Shown here in pieces: positions 17,296 through 26,855 of a DNA stretch of 64,000 bases. The DNA is from Dyadobacter endophyticus (GTDB taxonomy: Bacteria; Bacteroidota; Bacteroidia; Cytophagales; Spirosomataceae): NCBI RefSeq assembly GCF_014641595.1, contig NZ_BMIA01000002.1, positions 620,001-684,000 of the forward strand, in the 5' to 3' direction. Every line of letters starts with the position of its first letter. Position 1 is the stretch's first letter. The position numbers and the translations under genes were made by a program. The notes beneath the pieces are model-generated. The model made no database searches, was not told where the DNA came from, and worked only from the letters and a program-made list of their open reading frames with translations.

Positions 17296-17733
17296 ATGAA
17301 AAACCTTATCCTACTATCGTTCCTGATCACGCTTTGCTTTGCTTGTGGAAAGGACAAAGACCTGGAAAAAGTTGCTGGACTTGAAACGGAAGTCCTGGCG
17401 ATCCACGACGAAGTAATGCCCAAGCAAGAAGATATTATGGGCCTGAAAGCTCAGCTTTCGAAGAAAATTCAGGGCATAGACAGCCTTCAAAACGTAGGTG
17501 TGAGCAGCAATACAATGGCCGAGCAGCGCATTAAGGCCGTTGATTTAAACCAGAAACTGGCTGATGCCGACAAGCTTATGATGGACTGGATGCACGCCTA
17601 CCGCGGCGATTCAGCCAAAAAACTGGATTCCAAGCAAGCTGTCCTCTATTTCGAAGGCGAAAAAGAAAAGATATTGCTGGTAAAGCAAGCCACCCTGAAG
17701 TCCATTCAGGAGGCCAAAACATTTTTAGAATAA
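17296..17733 (+). CDS. Helical lipoprotein upstream of SCO
   Basis: 145-residue predicted lipoprotein: signal peptide with lipobox LCFACGKD (Cys near residue 17), then an all-helical, charged sequence with a likely coiled coil (AGLETEVLAIHDEVMPKQED). No enzymatic motif. It starts 30 bases after recN and ends 7 bases before the SCO gene, so it probably travels with the SCO-cytochrome pair. Function unknown. Confidence 0.75.
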   Translation: MKNLILLSFLITLCFACGKDKDLEKVAGLETEVLAIHDEVMPKQEDIMGLKAQLSKKIQGIDSLQNVGVSSNTMAEQRIKAVDLNQKLADADKLMMDWMHAYRGDSAKKLDSKQAVLYFEGEKEKILLVKQATLKSIQEAKTFLE

Positions 17734-17740
17734 CCCGTTT

Positions 17741-18403
17741 ATGAACTCAAAAGTAAAATCAATTCTTTTCCACTCCCTGTTTGTTTCCGCCTTCTTGTTT
17801 GCTATCACCGCCTGCGGCGATTCAGAAAAGAAGCTACCGATCCTCGGGGAGCGCGACTGGGTGAAGAAGACCGTCGATGGAAAAGAAGTCGTTGACACCA
17901 TTTATAATACAATTCCAAAATTCGCCTTCGTCAATCAATATAGCGATACCGTTACCGAGAAAATTGTCGAGAACAAGATTTACGTGACCGACTTCTTTTT
18001 CACAACCTGCCCCACCATTTGCCCGGTGATGAAAAAACAGATGGTGAAGGTCTATGAGGCATACAAAGGCAATCCCGATGTAATGATCCTCTCCCACTCC
18101 ATTGATCCCGAGCATGATACGCCGGCAGTACTTAATAAATTCGCAAAAGACCTGGGCGTGGAAGGCCAGCAATGGCAGTTCCTGACAGGTGACAAGGCCA
18201 GAATTTATGAAATCGGCCAAAATAACTACATGTCGACCGCCAAAGAAGACACTACGGTGCAGGGCGGCTATATCCACAGCGGGGCGTTCATCCTTGTCGA
18301 TAAGGAAAAACACGTGCGGGGAATGTATGACGGAACCACAGAAGAAGGTACTAAGAAGTTGCTCAACGACATGGAGCGGTTATTGGCCGAATATAAGAAA
18401 TGA
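17741..18403 (+). CDS. SCO1/SenC family copper chaperone or thiol protein
   Basis: 220-residue lipoprotein (lipobox ITACGD) with a thioredoxin-like SCO domain. The copper-binding C-x3-C is FFTTCPTICPVM, and the third ligand His lies in YIHSGAFILVDK. SILSHSIDPEHDTP is typical. SCO proteins deliver copper to the CuA site of cytochrome oxidase or act as thiol reductases. No oxidase subunit is in the window. It overlaps the following cytochrome c gene by four bases (ATGA). Confidence 0.92.
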   Translation: MNSKVKSILFHSLFVSAFLFAITACGDSEKKLPILGERDWVKKTVDGKEVVDTIYNTIPKFAFVNQYSDTVTEKIVENKIYVTDFFFTTCPTICPVMKKQMVKVYEAYKGNPDVMILSHSIDPEHDTPAVLNKFAKDLGVEGQQWQFLTGDKARIYEIGQNNYMSTAKEDTTVQGGYIHSGAFILVDKEKHVRGMYDGTTEEGTKKLLNDMERLLAEYKK

Positions 18404-18837
18404 TACTTCCACAAAGTACCCTTGCAGGCACGGCCCGCGTGCTGGCGTTCCTGATGCTGGGCTTGGCTTCCTGCCGGAGTTCGGAGGAGCTTAAAAGTGA
18501 GCAATATTTCGTGACCGGGCAGCAATTGTATATGACGCATTGTGCCAATTGCCACCAGATGGAAGGCAACGGGATGTCCAACCTCTACCCTCCTATTGTC
18601 GGGTCACAGATCCTTTCCGATAAGGCTCGGATTGCCTGTATTGTTCAATACGGGATGAGCGATACAATCGTCGTAAACGGCAAAAAGTTCAGTCGACCTA
18701 TGCCTCCTAATCCTAAATTAACCGAAATAGAAATCGCGGAGATTGTGAGTTTTGTATCGATGAAATGGGGAAAAGACAGCCTTTATACGCCGATCGAGTT
18801 TGTACACAAGGCACTAGCCGACTGCAAGCCTGATTAG
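18400..18837 (+). CDS. Small class I cytochrome c lipoprotein
   Basis: 145-residue membrane-anchored cytochrome c. Lipobox LASCRS, heme-binding CANCH (residues near 49) and an axial Met in SRPMPPNP. One heme. Coupled to the SCO gene by an ATGA overlap, suggesting a shared role in electron transfer or copper-dependent oxidase function (inference). Convergent with lptC, whose stop overlaps its end by four bases, so no terminator fits between them. Confidence 0.88.
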   Translation: MILPQSTLAGTARVLAFLMLGLASCRSSEELKSEQYFVTGQQLYMTHCANCHQMEGNGMSNLYPPIVGSQILSDKARIACIVQYGMSDTIVVNGKKFSRPMPPNPKLTEIEIAEIVSFVSMKWGKDSLYTPIEFVHKALADCKPD

Positions 18838-19412
18838 ATGCCCTTCGAAATAACCGTTCCGGTCATTTTCCGCAATTTGATCCGCGAAAAGTCCTGCTCG
18901 GCATCCATGCCAACGGCATTCGTCACCTCCGGCGACTGGGTATTTTTTATAGTCAGCGCCTTGTCCGTAAAAACCTTCCGAGTTCCGGGACTCCAACTGA
19001 GCTCGGTTGTGTTCAGGATCTGGTGTGTTTCGAATTTTACGACCCGTACGTGTCCCTTCACAATGTACACATCCGCATTGCGGTCGTACCTGCCCGAATC
19101 GGAGCGCAACGTGGTCACGACCGTGCCCAGCGAATCATAAAAGCTGATATTGACCGAATCAGGGAATACACGGGTTTCATTTTGGTAAGTCAATGATTTG
19201 GGTGTTTTAACATACACCTTCATTTTCCCCTGCTCGCTGTACTTCACAACCAGGTCATTGACAATTTCAAACGGCCCGTTGTACGCGGCGCCTATCTTGT
19301 CTGTTTTTGATTCACAAGCCGCAAAAAACAGCACGCAAAGTACCAGAATACAAAAAGGAGATAAATGATTATCTCCTTTTAACAAATATTTTTGAATGCC
19401 TTTACTAAGCAT
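18834..19412 (-). CDS. lptC: LPS export protein LptC
   Basis: 192-residue LptC-type protein that passes lipopolysaccharide from the inner membrane LptB2FG transporter to LptA. Short signal with a lipobox-like FFAACESKTD, then the jellyroll fold (MKVYVKTPKSLTYQNETRVFP, YDSLGTVVTTLRSDSGRYD, VYIVKGHVRVV). I chose ATG 19412 (MLSKGIQKYLLKG); the ORF extends to 19451, but that part overlaps the upstream gene end and is not needed. It follows an outer membrane protein gene and coaX in one operon. Confidence 0.85.
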   Translation of the reverse strand: MLSKGIQKYLLKGDNHLSPFCILVLCVLFFAACESKTDKIGAAYNGPFEIVNDLVVKYSEQGKMKVYVKTPKSLTYQNETRVFPDSVNISFYDSLGTVVTTLRSDSGRYDRNADVYIVKGHVRVVKFETHQILNTTELSWSPGTRKVFTDKALTIKNTQSPEVTNAVGMDAEQDFSRIKLRKMTGTVISKGI

Positions 19413-19423
19413 AAGATTGCCTG

Positions 19424-20713
19424 TTAATCGATCCGCCTTTTCTCGAACCATCTTTCCATAAGCGTCACGCCCAAAACCATTCGGCCGTACCGCTCGCGGA
19501 TCGCGCCTCCGGAATTGGTTCCCCGCTGCCCCGCTACGAATGCTACGGAGAGTAAGTTGGCAAAACCACGGCCCATCGGGAAAGTAAAACCAAGGCTGAC
19601 ATTTGTATCGTTGATTTTCGTAATGCCAACCACATAGGGCGTATTACCGGTGCTGAAACCAATGCGGTAACGTACGTTGTCAAAATAACTAAGCGAGCCA
19701 AAACGCGGTATATATTCCGCACCAACATGCAGGCGGTTCACATCCTTCATACGCTCATTCACATTGCCGAAGCCCCGGTACTGTGACCATGACTGATGGC
19801 TGTAATCCACAGACAGCGTCATTTTGAACGGCCATTCCAGGCTAGCTCCTACCTGATATTGTTCAGGTACTGTCATCGAGCCTCCCAGGTTATTTTCGAG
19901 TGTATCGGGTACTGCAACGGGGAATGAGCCTTGTGTTAGTTCAAAAGAAGTAGTTTTAGTAGCGTTCAACGAGGTGCTGAAACTATATGCACCACCCAGG
20001 TTGAGGTTCAGCTTATTTTCTTTTTTAAGCGGAATCCGAACCGTACCGCCTGCCCGGAAAGCCACATCCGAATAGGTATTACGTTCGTTGAGGCTCACGA
20101 TATAGTCGGACGGAACTCCATTGACATACAACAAAATATCCGACGATCTCCGCACGTTGCCAAAAAAGTAGCTGCTCTCCAGGCCCAGTGTTACATAACG
20201 GCCTATTTGAAATGAGTTGACCAGCGAAGCCTTGTTAACGCCTCCTTTTCCCGAAACCGTATATTCTGCAACACCCGGCGATCCCGAAACCGAACGGGTA
20301 AATGTGTTTTGATAATCGATGAAGCTGTAAGGCTTCAAATTCGCACCGATCACCCATTTGGGTGTGATGGGAAACGACAGCGACAGGTAACCCAGGTTTC
20401 CGCCTGCATTTCCCTGCTTTAAATTACCCGAAGCAATGTCTTTATACTGCCCGATCAGCCCGACATCCAGCGTTGTAAACCTGTTGCGTACCCAAAGCGC
20501 CGGATTCAGGTTATTGATCTGGAACCCGCTTGAAGTACTTACCCCGGAACCTCCCATTGCAGTGTTGTCGGAATATGCATCCCCGTAAAACTCGCCCATT
20601 CCGAGCGATGAATACGGAGAATTGCCCAATCCTTGTGCTTTTGCAAGATTTGTACAACTCCAACCGAGTGTAATGGCAAGCGTGATTATTCCTATTCTAC
20701 TGTGAAGAGACAT
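19424..20713 (-). CDS. Outer membrane beta-barrel protein (FadL/PorV-like)
   Basis: 429-residue exported protein. Signal peptide ends near NLAKAQG. The segment NTAMGGSGVSTSSGFQINNL with NNLNPALW is typical of FadL/PorV-type barrels, and alternating amphipathic strands run to the C-terminus. Substrate unknown. Its start overlaps coaX by 17 bases and it ends 11 bases before lptC, an arrangement seen in many Bacteroidota. Confidence 0.75.
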   Translation of the reverse strand: MSLHSRIGIITLAITLGWSCTNLAKAQGLGNSPYSSLGMGEFYGDAYSDNTAMGGSGVSTSSGFQINNLNPALWVRNRFTTLDVGLIGQYKDIASGNLKQGNAGGNLGYLSLSFPITPKWVIGANLKPYSFIDYQNTFTRSVSGSPGVAEYTVSGKGGVNKASLVNSFQIGRYVTLGLESSYFFGNVRRSSDILLYVNGVPSDYIVSLNERNTYSDVAFRAGGTVRIPLKKENKLNLNLGGAYSFSTSLNATKTTSFELTQGSFPVAVPDTLENNLGGSMTVPEQYQVGASLEWPFKMTLSVDYSHQSWSQYRGFGNVNERMKDVNRLHVGAEYIPRFGSLSYFDNVRYRIGFSTGNTPYVVGITKINDTNVSLGFTFPMGRGFANLLSVAFVAGQRGTNSGGAIRERYGRMVLGVTLMERWFEKRRID

Positions 20714-21419
20714 TATATGTTAAAATTCTGTTCAATCCTATTAAAACCAGTTCCGGCACCGCAAAGATGGGTGGTTTCAGGCTACTTTCAAAAAAAGCAG
20801 CATCCCCACCGCATAATACTACGCGTAAAGTCGGGTAATTGTGTCGGTATCGTTCAATAATTCCTTCGATTTCAGCAAGTGTGCCATTCATCACACCGCT
20901 CTGCATGGCCTGACGGGTGCTTTTCCCGATCAGATCCGGCTCTTTTTCAGGCTCGAAAAGTGGAAGTCTTTTAGTAAACGTATGCATCGCATTGAATCGC
21001 ATCCGCACGCCGGGAGAAATTATCCCACCTTGGAACGCGGCATTGCGGTCGATGAGGTCGTACGTAATACAAGTGCCCATATCGATCACCACGAGATCCT
21101 CCCCCGGAAAAATAAAGTTAGCACCTGCGACAGCTGCGATCCTGTCGGCACCGAGGGTTTGCGGGGTGTCGTAATGCTTGCTGATCGGCAATGGCGTATC
21201 GGGTGTCAGGCCCATTACCCTGACCGGTTCGTCCAATGCTTCGAGAAACTCTTCCTGTGTTCTCCCGACGGAAGAAAAAAAGAGGTATTCCGGCAGTTCC
21301 GCCCTGATGTGACGGATCAGTTCCGGGAATTCCAGGTGCGTCGTATATCGTATAAGTTTTTCCCCTTCGAACCATCCTATCTTCGAAAAGGTATTACCGG
21401 AATCCACAACAATATTCAT
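20697..21419 (-). CDS. coaX: Type III pantothenate kinase
   Basis: 240-residue CoaX, the first enzyme of coenzyme A synthesis. MNIVVDSGNTFSKIGWFE gives the phosphate-binding DSGNT; TLGADRIAAVAGANF and VVIDMGTCITYDLI are the other ATP- and pantothenate-site motifs, followed by GGIISPGVRMRFNAM. I use ATG 21419 because the ten codons before it do not belong to the fold. First gene of coaX-OMP-lptC. Confidence 0.95.
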   Translation of the reverse strand: MNIVVDSGNTFSKIGWFEGEKLIRYTTHLEFPELIRHIRAELPEYLFFSSVGRTQEEFLEALDEPVRVMGLTPDTPLPISKHYDTPQTLGADRIAAVAGANFIFPGEDLVVIDMGTCITYDLIDRNAAFQGGIISPGVRMRFNAMHTFTKRLPLFEPEKEPDLIGKSTRQAMQSGVMNGTLAEIEGIIERYRHNYPTLRVVLCGGDAAFFESSLKPPIFAVPELVLIGLNRILTYNVSSQ

Positions 21420-21914
21420 AGTCCGGCAAAAATCCGATTTTCCGGCCATAAAAACTAAGACTTAAAGGAGGTTAATGCACGTTAAATCATCGACTTCGCA
21501 CTCTGATGGAAGATTTTTTGGCATTTGTAAGCAATAACAATGCCGTTGGCACGGTTTTAAAGCTAAATATTTGGAAATTAAACCACATATATTTACCTTC
21601 GTCCATCCAAGTCAGTATCGACTTATAAATCCAAAATCCATCTCGCGGTAATTCTAATCTCAGCGTTATCGAGGTTCAAAATCTTGCCGATTTATTGTCA
21701 ATACTTCCGGTTTGTACCTGTTACAATTGTCAGATTTGATCCATCAAAGTTTTGCAGTTAGTAAAGCCTTTCGCGCAGGCTTTCGCAATAAATGCTTATC
21801 AACCTATCAATGACCATCACGTGACTTCAGGGCGCGCAGTCCTGTTTATATCCAATTATATTCACAATCTTATTGTCCAATTGGTAAAGTGACCCTTTAC
21901 TTTCCATTTTCTGT
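21420..21914. other. Long divergent intergenic region upstream of rho
   Basis: About 495 bases without an ORF between coaX and rho. A promoter candidate for rho is at 21570-21601, which would leave a leader of about 310 bases. Long leaders are used for autoregulation of rho in other bacteria, but no clear attenuator hairpin was found by eye. Confidence 0.5.
21570..21601 (+). promoter_or_regulatory. Candidate rho promoter
   Basis: TTTG at 21570-21573, 20-base spacer, TACCTTCG at 21594-21601 (one mismatch to TAnnTTTG). Confidence 0.45.
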
Positions 21915-23732
21915 ATGCCTACAATTGATGATTTAAACATTAAGCTTTTATCAGAGCTACGAGAAATAGCGGGTTCCCTGGGAATACCCGATCACGCCAA
22001 ACTTCCTAAAAAAGAACTGATTAACCGGATAGTTTCGCAGCATGCAGCACCTGCACCTGTTGCAGAACCCGTTGCCGTGGAAGCCCCTGAGCTGGATGAC
22101 AGCTCAAACGATTCGGGTGAACCGAAGAAAAAACGTGCCCGCAGGCCTATTGAGCCAACTCCGGTGCCCGTTACGGGAAAAGGCGGAAACAACCGTCCTG
22201 CCCGCAATAAAAAAGATAGCAATCAAACAGGCCCTTCTTCTACGCCGTTATTCGATACACCTGCCCGTCAGGAAATCCTGAAACGCGCAGAAGAACGTCC
22301 GAAAAACATAGATACTTCGCTCGAAATCGACGAGGACAATGATACCCTCAATGACCTTGGCCGGGAAGAAATCACTGCGGAAGCGGAGGCGACTACCGAG
22401 CCGGAAGTAGCGGTTGAAGAAATTCAGGCTGATAATCAAACCGAAAAACCTACGGTAGTTTCGCAGGAACCGGCAGCTCAACCTCGTGAAGAGCGCCAGC
22501 CACGTCCACAGCAGGAGGGTCAGGAAAGGCCCCAGCAGCCTCAGCAGCCTCAGCTGCAACGCGAGGATCCTTCCTCTAAGATCAAACGCAATTACAACAA
22601 TTATGTAAGAGAGTTTGATGGCCTGATCGTCAATGAAGGCGTGCTGGAAATCATGCAGGATGGCGGCTACGGCTTCCTTCGCTCTGCGGATTACAACTAT
22701 CTGGCGAGCCCCGACGATATTTACGTTTCACCTTCGCAAATCAAATTGTTCGGTCTGAAAACCGGTGATACCGTAAAAGGTCAGATCCGTCCGCCGAAAG
22801 AAGGAGAAAAATACTTTGCGCTTTTGCGCGTGGAGACGGTTAACGGTAAAACTACCGAGGAAATTCGCGACCGTATCCCATTCGAATACCTTACCCCATT
22901 GTTCCCCGACGAATGCCTGCGCCTCAGCTCGCGCCCGGAACAATATTCAACCCGTATTCTCGATCTTTTTGCACCTATCGGAAAAGGGCAGCGCGGTATG
23001 ATCGTTGCGCAGCCTAAAACCGGTAAAACGGTCTTATTGAAAGAAATCGCAAACGCTATCACCCGTAACCACCCCGAAGTGTTCCTGCTGATCCTGCTCA
23101 TCGACGAACGTCCTGAGGAGGTGACTGACATGCAGCGCAGCGTACGTGCGGAGGTAATCGCGTCGACTTTTGACGAGCAGGCCGACCGCCACGTGAAAGT
23201 AGCTAGCATTGTTTTGGAAAAAGCCAAAAGAATGGTGGAATGCGGTCACGACGTGGTGATTTTGCTTGACTCGATCACGCGTCTGGCGCGTGCGTATAAC
23301 ACGGTAGTTCCGTCATCCGGTAAAATCCTTTCCGGTGGTGTGGATGCCAACGCATTGCACAAGCCGAAACGTTTCTTCGGTGCGGCACGTAATGTTGAAA
23401 ACGGAGGCTCGCTGACCATTATCGCCACGGCGTTGATCGATACCGGTTCTAAGATGGACGAGGTGATCTTTGAAGAGTTCAAAGGTACCGGTAACATGGA
23501 ATTGCAACTCGACCGCAAGCTGTCCAACAAACGCGTTTTCCCCGCTATCGATGTGATGGCTTCCGGTACACGCCGCGAGGATTTGCTGCTCGACAAGGAA
23601 ACACTCAAAAAAGTGTGGATCCTGCGCAAGCACATGTCGGATATGAATGCGATGGAGTCAATGGACTTCCTTCTAGAACATATGAAAGGGACCAGGAACA
23701 ACGAAGAGTTCCTGATCTCGATGAACCGATAA
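21915..23732 (+). CDS. rho: Transcription termination factor Rho with long N-terminal insertion
   Basis: 605-residue hexameric RNA helicase. Residues 1-45 are the Rho N-terminal helix bundle (IDDLNIKLLSELREIAGSLG). Residues about 46-235 are a low-complexity Pro/Glu/Arg/Gln stretch, likely disordered, absent from E. coli Rho (419 residues). Then come the cold-shock-like RNA-binding domain (EIMQDGGYGFLRS) and the ATPase with Walker A GMIVAQPKTGKTVLLKEIA, Walker B VVILLDSITRLARAYN and the Q-loop region (SGKILSGGVDANALHKPKRF). Such insertions are common in Bacteroidota and can affect RNA binding or phase separation. Confidence 0.97.
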   Translation: MPTIDDLNIKLLSELREIAGSLGIPDHAKLPKKELINRIVSQHAAPAPVAEPVAVEAPELDDSSNDSGEPKKKRARRPIEPTPVPVTGKGGNNRPARNKKDSNQTGPSSTPLFDTPARQEILKRAEERPKNIDTSLEIDEDNDTLNDLGREEITAEAEATTEPEVAVEEIQADNQTEKPTVVSQEPAAQPREERQPRPQQEGQERPQQPQQPQLQREDPSSKIKRNYNNYVREFDGLIVNEGVLEIMQDGGYGFLRSADYNYLASPDDIYVSPSQIKLFGLKTGDTVKGQIRPPKEGEKYFALLRVETVNGKTTEEIRDRIPFEYLTPLFPDECLRLSSRPEQYSTRILDLFAPIGKGQRGMIVAQPKTGKTVLLKEIANAITRNHPEVFLLILLIDERPEEVTDMQRSVRAEVIASTFDEQADRHVKVASIVLEKAKRMVECGHDVVILLDSITRLARAYNTVVPSSGKILSGGVDANALHKPKRFFGAARNVENGGSLTIIATALIDTGSKMDEVIFEEFKGTGNMELQLDRKLSNKRVFPAIDVMASGTRREDLLLDKETLKKVWILRKHMSDMNAMESMDFLLEHMKGTRNNEEFLISMNR

Positions 23733-23737
23733 ATAAT

Positions 23738-23766
23738 AAAGCCCGGGCAAACGTTCCGGGCTTTTT
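23738..23766 (+). terminator. Terminator after rho
   Basis: AAAGCCCGG / CCGGGCTTT stem with T5 immediately after the rho stop. Confidence 0.8.
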
Positions 23767-23861
23767 CATGTTACCTCCCCTCCTATTGCATCTTGTCCCG
23801 CGGAATCTTATTTTTAGGTAGTTTAAAACACACATTCCCTACCGTTAAACTTCCGTTCCTC

Positions 23862-24215
23862 ATGTTCAATAGTAAGGCGCTTTGGTGGACTTTCCTGGGA
23901 TTCTGGATGGCAGGTTCCATTTACTGGCATGTATGCAAGATCGAACAATACTGCGATATGCTGTTCGATTCGCACGGCCTTCTTCCCGAAATGTCCGCTC
24001 AAAAGGGGCAATTCACCCTTTCATTGAGGGATATAGGCCTCCCTGCCTATCACATAGCGTTCACGCATTTCTGGCAGCATGTGATCATGATCGGGGTGGC
24101 ACTAATCTTAGGTTTTGTGCTCGGTACTACCTACGAAATGAAGAAAACGAGGGAGTTGCGGTACCGACTGAACCGTATCCGCCGTGAGTTGGTCTTTTAC
24201 CAATCAAAACAATGA
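23862..24215 (+). CDS. Small membrane protein paired with HhH protein
   Basis: 117 residues with two predicted transmembrane segments (ALWWTFLGFWMAGSIYWHV and IMIGVALILGFVLGTTYE) and a basic cytoplasmic C-terminus (RYRLNRIRRELVFYQ). I chose ATG 23862 because it puts the first membrane helix at the N-terminus; the frame is open from 23793. The opening resembles the N-terminal anchor of Bacteroidota OmpA-like proteins, but the OmpA domain is missing. The stop overlaps the next gene. Confidence 0.7.
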   Translation: MFNSKALWWTFLGFWMAGSIYWHVCKIEQYCDMLFDSHGLLPEMSAQKGQFTLSLRDIGLPAYHIAFTHFWQHVIMIGVALILGFVLGTTYEMKKTRELRYRLNRIRRELVFYQSKQ

Positions 24216-24730
24216 ATTTCCCCGCTATGTCGCTCGATTTGGACAGTTTCCCGGTAGCAATTGCAGAAATCGCATTGCTGCTGCTTGGCGCTACTGTCGC
24301 CGGTTGGTTCTTGGCAAAAGTGATTATCAAAAAGAGAATCGATAACTTGCGCGAATTATTAGAAGAGAAAAAATACGAACTCGCTCAACTCCGGACTTTA
24401 ACAGACACCACAGTGGATTACCCGATTGCAACCAACGCTTCCAAAACTGTTTACCCTACCATCAGTCCCGATCACGCGCCCGATGATCTCAAAATAATTG
24501 AAGGAATAGGCCCTAAAATTGAAGAAATTTTGAACAAAGCGGGCATTCATACCTTCGAGCAACTTACAGAGACACCGGTGTTGCGTATGGCAGGTTATCT
24601 CAAAAAGGCCGGCCCGCGGTATCAGCTGCAAGATCCATCCAGCTGGCCGGAGCAGGCAGCATTGGCGAAGCAGCAAAAATGGGAGGAATTGGAAAGATTA
24701 AAGCTTAAATTGATTTCAGGAAGAGAATAA
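24212..24730 (+). CDS. Membrane-anchored helix-hairpin-helix protein
   Basis: 172 residues. Residues about 15-35 form a membrane helix (IAEIALLLLGATVAGWFLA), residues 40-65 a coiled coil, and residues about 95-150 a helix-hairpin-helix domain (DDLKIIEGIGPKIEEILNKA) of the type often annotated as NADH dehydrogenase subunit E-like or 50S L21-like. Such domains bind DNA non-specifically in other proteins, so membrane tethering of DNA or RNA is possible (inference). ATGA overlap with the preceding membrane gene suggests the two act together. Confidence 0.8.
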   Translation: MNFPAMSLDLDSFPVAIAEIALLLLGATVAGWFLAKVIIKKRIDNLRELLEEKKYELAQLRTLTDTTVDYPIATNASKTVYPTISPDHAPDDLKIIEGIGPKIEEILNKAGIHTFEQLTETPVLRMAGYLKKAGPRYQLQDPSSWPEQAALAKQQKWEELERLKLKLISGRE

Positions 24731-24733
24731 AAC

Positions 24734-24764
24734 AATAAAGCCGCTCCGATGAGCGGCTTTATTT
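24734..24764. terminator. Bidirectional terminator between HhH gene and htpG
   Basis: AATAAAGCCGCTC, loop CGAT, GAGCGGCTTTATTT: a strong stem with A-rich left and T-rich right flanks serving both convergent genes. Confidence 0.85.
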
Positions 24765-24784
24765 ATGTTAATCAACACACTACA

Positions 24785-26614
24785 TTAAAGCGTGTTCACT
24801 GTTCGCTGAATAAAACTTGTCAGATCATTCCCTGACAGCATTCCCTGCGAAAGCAATGCAAGATCATAAAGTTGCTTCGCCAGCGACGCTTGCTCCTCTT
24901 CATTTTCCGAACCGGCGATCTTTCCGATCAGCGGGTGGTTGGAATTGAGCGAAACCGTGTACATCAAAGGCATATCGCCAAACATTGACCGCTGCCCGGA
25001 CGAGGCTTGCATGTCGGTCATCCGGCGCATGAATTCCGGAAACGTGATCACCACCGGCAGTTCGTCGACTGGCATTGCTTCCACCTGAATGTGCGCCGTC
25101 TTGCTTTCCGAAACGCCTTCGAAAACTTTCTTCACTTTGTCCTGATCGTCGGAAGATAGAATGCTTTCCAGCTTCACTTCTTTTTCAACCAGCTTATCTA
25201 ATGTATCCGCGTCGACACGTTTGATACTGATCTTTTCCAGCTTCTGCTCCAACGCGTTGATAAAGTGTGAATCGATCACGGTATTCAGGACGAGCACGTC
25301 GTAGCTGCGCTTTTTAGCCGATTGGATGAATGCATCCTGCTTTTTCTCGTCGGTGGTGTACAGCCAAACAAGTGAATCGTTCTTGTCGGTCTGGTTTTCC
25401 TTAATATGTTCGCGGTACTCTTCGAATGTGAAATACTTACCCTCTGTGTTTTTCAACAGACAGAAATCCTTCGCTTTTTCATAGAATTTGTCATCGCTGA
25501 TAATGCCGTATTTCACAAACAGGCCAATATCATCGAATTTCTTTTCAAATCCTTCCCGGTCGTTTTTGAAGATTTCGAGCAGTTTATCAGCCACTTTCCG
25601 GGTAATGTAGCCGTTAATTTTCTTCACATTGCCGTCCGCTTGCAGGTAGCTGCGCGATACGTTCAACGGGATATCCGGCGAGTCGATCACCCCGTGCAGC
25701 AGTTGCAGGAAGTCGGGAACGATGTCTTTCACTTCGTCGGTAATAAACACCTGGCGGCTGTAAAGCTGGATTTTCTCACGTTGTCCTGAGAAATCGTTAC
25801 GTAATTTCGGGAAATACAGAACGCCCGTCAGGTTGAACGGATAATCCACATTCAAATGGATCCAGAAAAGCGGGTCCTCTCCGAATGGGTAAAGTTCTTT
25901 GTAGAACGCCAGGTAATCTTCATCTTTCAGGTCCGACGGGTTTTTGGTCCAGATCGGGCTTGGGTTGTTAATAACCTTGTCTTCGAACTCGATTTCGATC
26001 GGCAGGAATTTGCCGTACTTTTCCAGAATTCCCCGCAGACGGTGCTCATCGAGGAATTCTTCTGAATCCTCGGCGATGTGCAGGATAATGTCCGTTCCGC
26101 GCTCTTCCTTTTCTATGGATGAAATTTCGAACTCTGTCGAACCATCGCATTCCCAGCGAACAGGCTCCGAACCTTCGCGGTATGATTTGGTAATGATCTC
26201 TACATTCTGAGCCACCATATAAGCCGAGTAGAAACCCAGACCGAAGTGACCGATAATGCCTTTGTCGCCCTCGCCTTTGTCCTTATATTGCTCTACGAAC
26301 TCGGTAGCACCCGAAAATGCGATCTGGTTAATGTACTTTTTGATTTCGTCGGCTGTCATACCGATACCATTGTCACTGATTGTGATCGTTTTGGCATCTT
26401 TGTCCAATTTGACAATTACTTTAAGATCGCCCAACTCCCCGTTGTATTCGCCGTACGAAGCCAGCTTTTTGATCTTTTGTGACGCGTCGACCGCGTTGGA
26501 AACGAGTTCCCTAAGAAAGATTTCGTGGTCCGAATAAAGGAATTTCTTGATAATCGGAAAGATATTCTCTGTGTGAATGCTCAAATTCCCTTTTTCCTGA
26601 ATCACTGATTCCAT
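24785..26614 (-). CDS. htpG: Molecular chaperone HtpG (Hsp90)
   Basis: 609-residue Hsp90. I chose ATG 26614 (MESVIQEKGNLSIHTENIFP), since the frame extends to 26719 only through non-homologous codons. GHKL ATP-site motifs are visible: FLRELVSNAVDASQKIKKLA, TISDNGIGMTADEI and GVIGHFGLGFYS-type IIGHFGLGFYSAYMVA. The middle domain (RQVFITDEVKDIVPDFL, GVIDSPDIPLNVSRSYLQ) and dimerisation domain are full length. It is a monocistronic gene with a bidirectional terminator. Confidence 0.97.
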   Translation of the reverse strand: MESVIQEKGNLSIHTENIFPIIKKFLYSDHEIFLRELVSNAVDASQKIKKLASYGEYNGELGDLKVIVKLDKDAKTITISDNGIGMTADEIKKYINQIAFSGATEFVEQYKDKGEGDKGIIGHFGLGFYSAYMVAQNVEIITKSYREGSEPVRWECDGSTEFEISSIEKEERGTDIILHIAEDSEEFLDEHRLRGILEKYGKFLPIEIEFEDKVINNPSPIWTKNPSDLKDEDYLAFYKELYPFGEDPLFWIHLNVDYPFNLTGVLYFPKLRNDFSGQREKIQLYSRQVFITDEVKDIVPDFLQLLHGVIDSPDIPLNVSRSYLQADGNVKKINGYITRKVADKLLEIFKNDREGFEKKFDDIGLFVKYGIISDDKFYEKAKDFCLLKNTEGKYFTFEEYREHIKENQTDKNDSLVWLYTTDEKKQDAFIQSAKKRSYDVLVLNTVIDSHFINALEQKLEKISIKRVDADTLDKLVEKEVKLESILSSDDQDKVKKVFEGVSESKTAHIQVEAMPVDELPVVITFPEFMRRMTDMQASSGQRSMFGDMPLMYTVSLNSNHPLIGKIAGSENEEEQASLAKQLYDLALLSQGMLSGNDLTSFIQRTVNTL

Positions 26615-26855
26615 AGTTATGCTATCGTTTGTTTTATATTTTAAGAATGTAATTTCACTTTGCAATACGAGGCACAAATATGCGTTCCAATTACAATCAA
26701 AACGCTTACCGGCTGACACATTGTCAGTATAACGCTACCAGGTGGTACGAAAGCTTAATCGGCTGGTATCTGAAAGGCTTTTTTACTAATATTGCGACCG
26801 GTATCCAACTCAACTAAAATCACCAAACCAGTTCCGCCGAACACCAATTTCTGAC

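Noticed and set aside
26615..26719. N-terminal extension of HtpG
   Set aside because: The 35 extra codons have no counterpart in Hsp90 and the ATG at 26614 gives the standard start.
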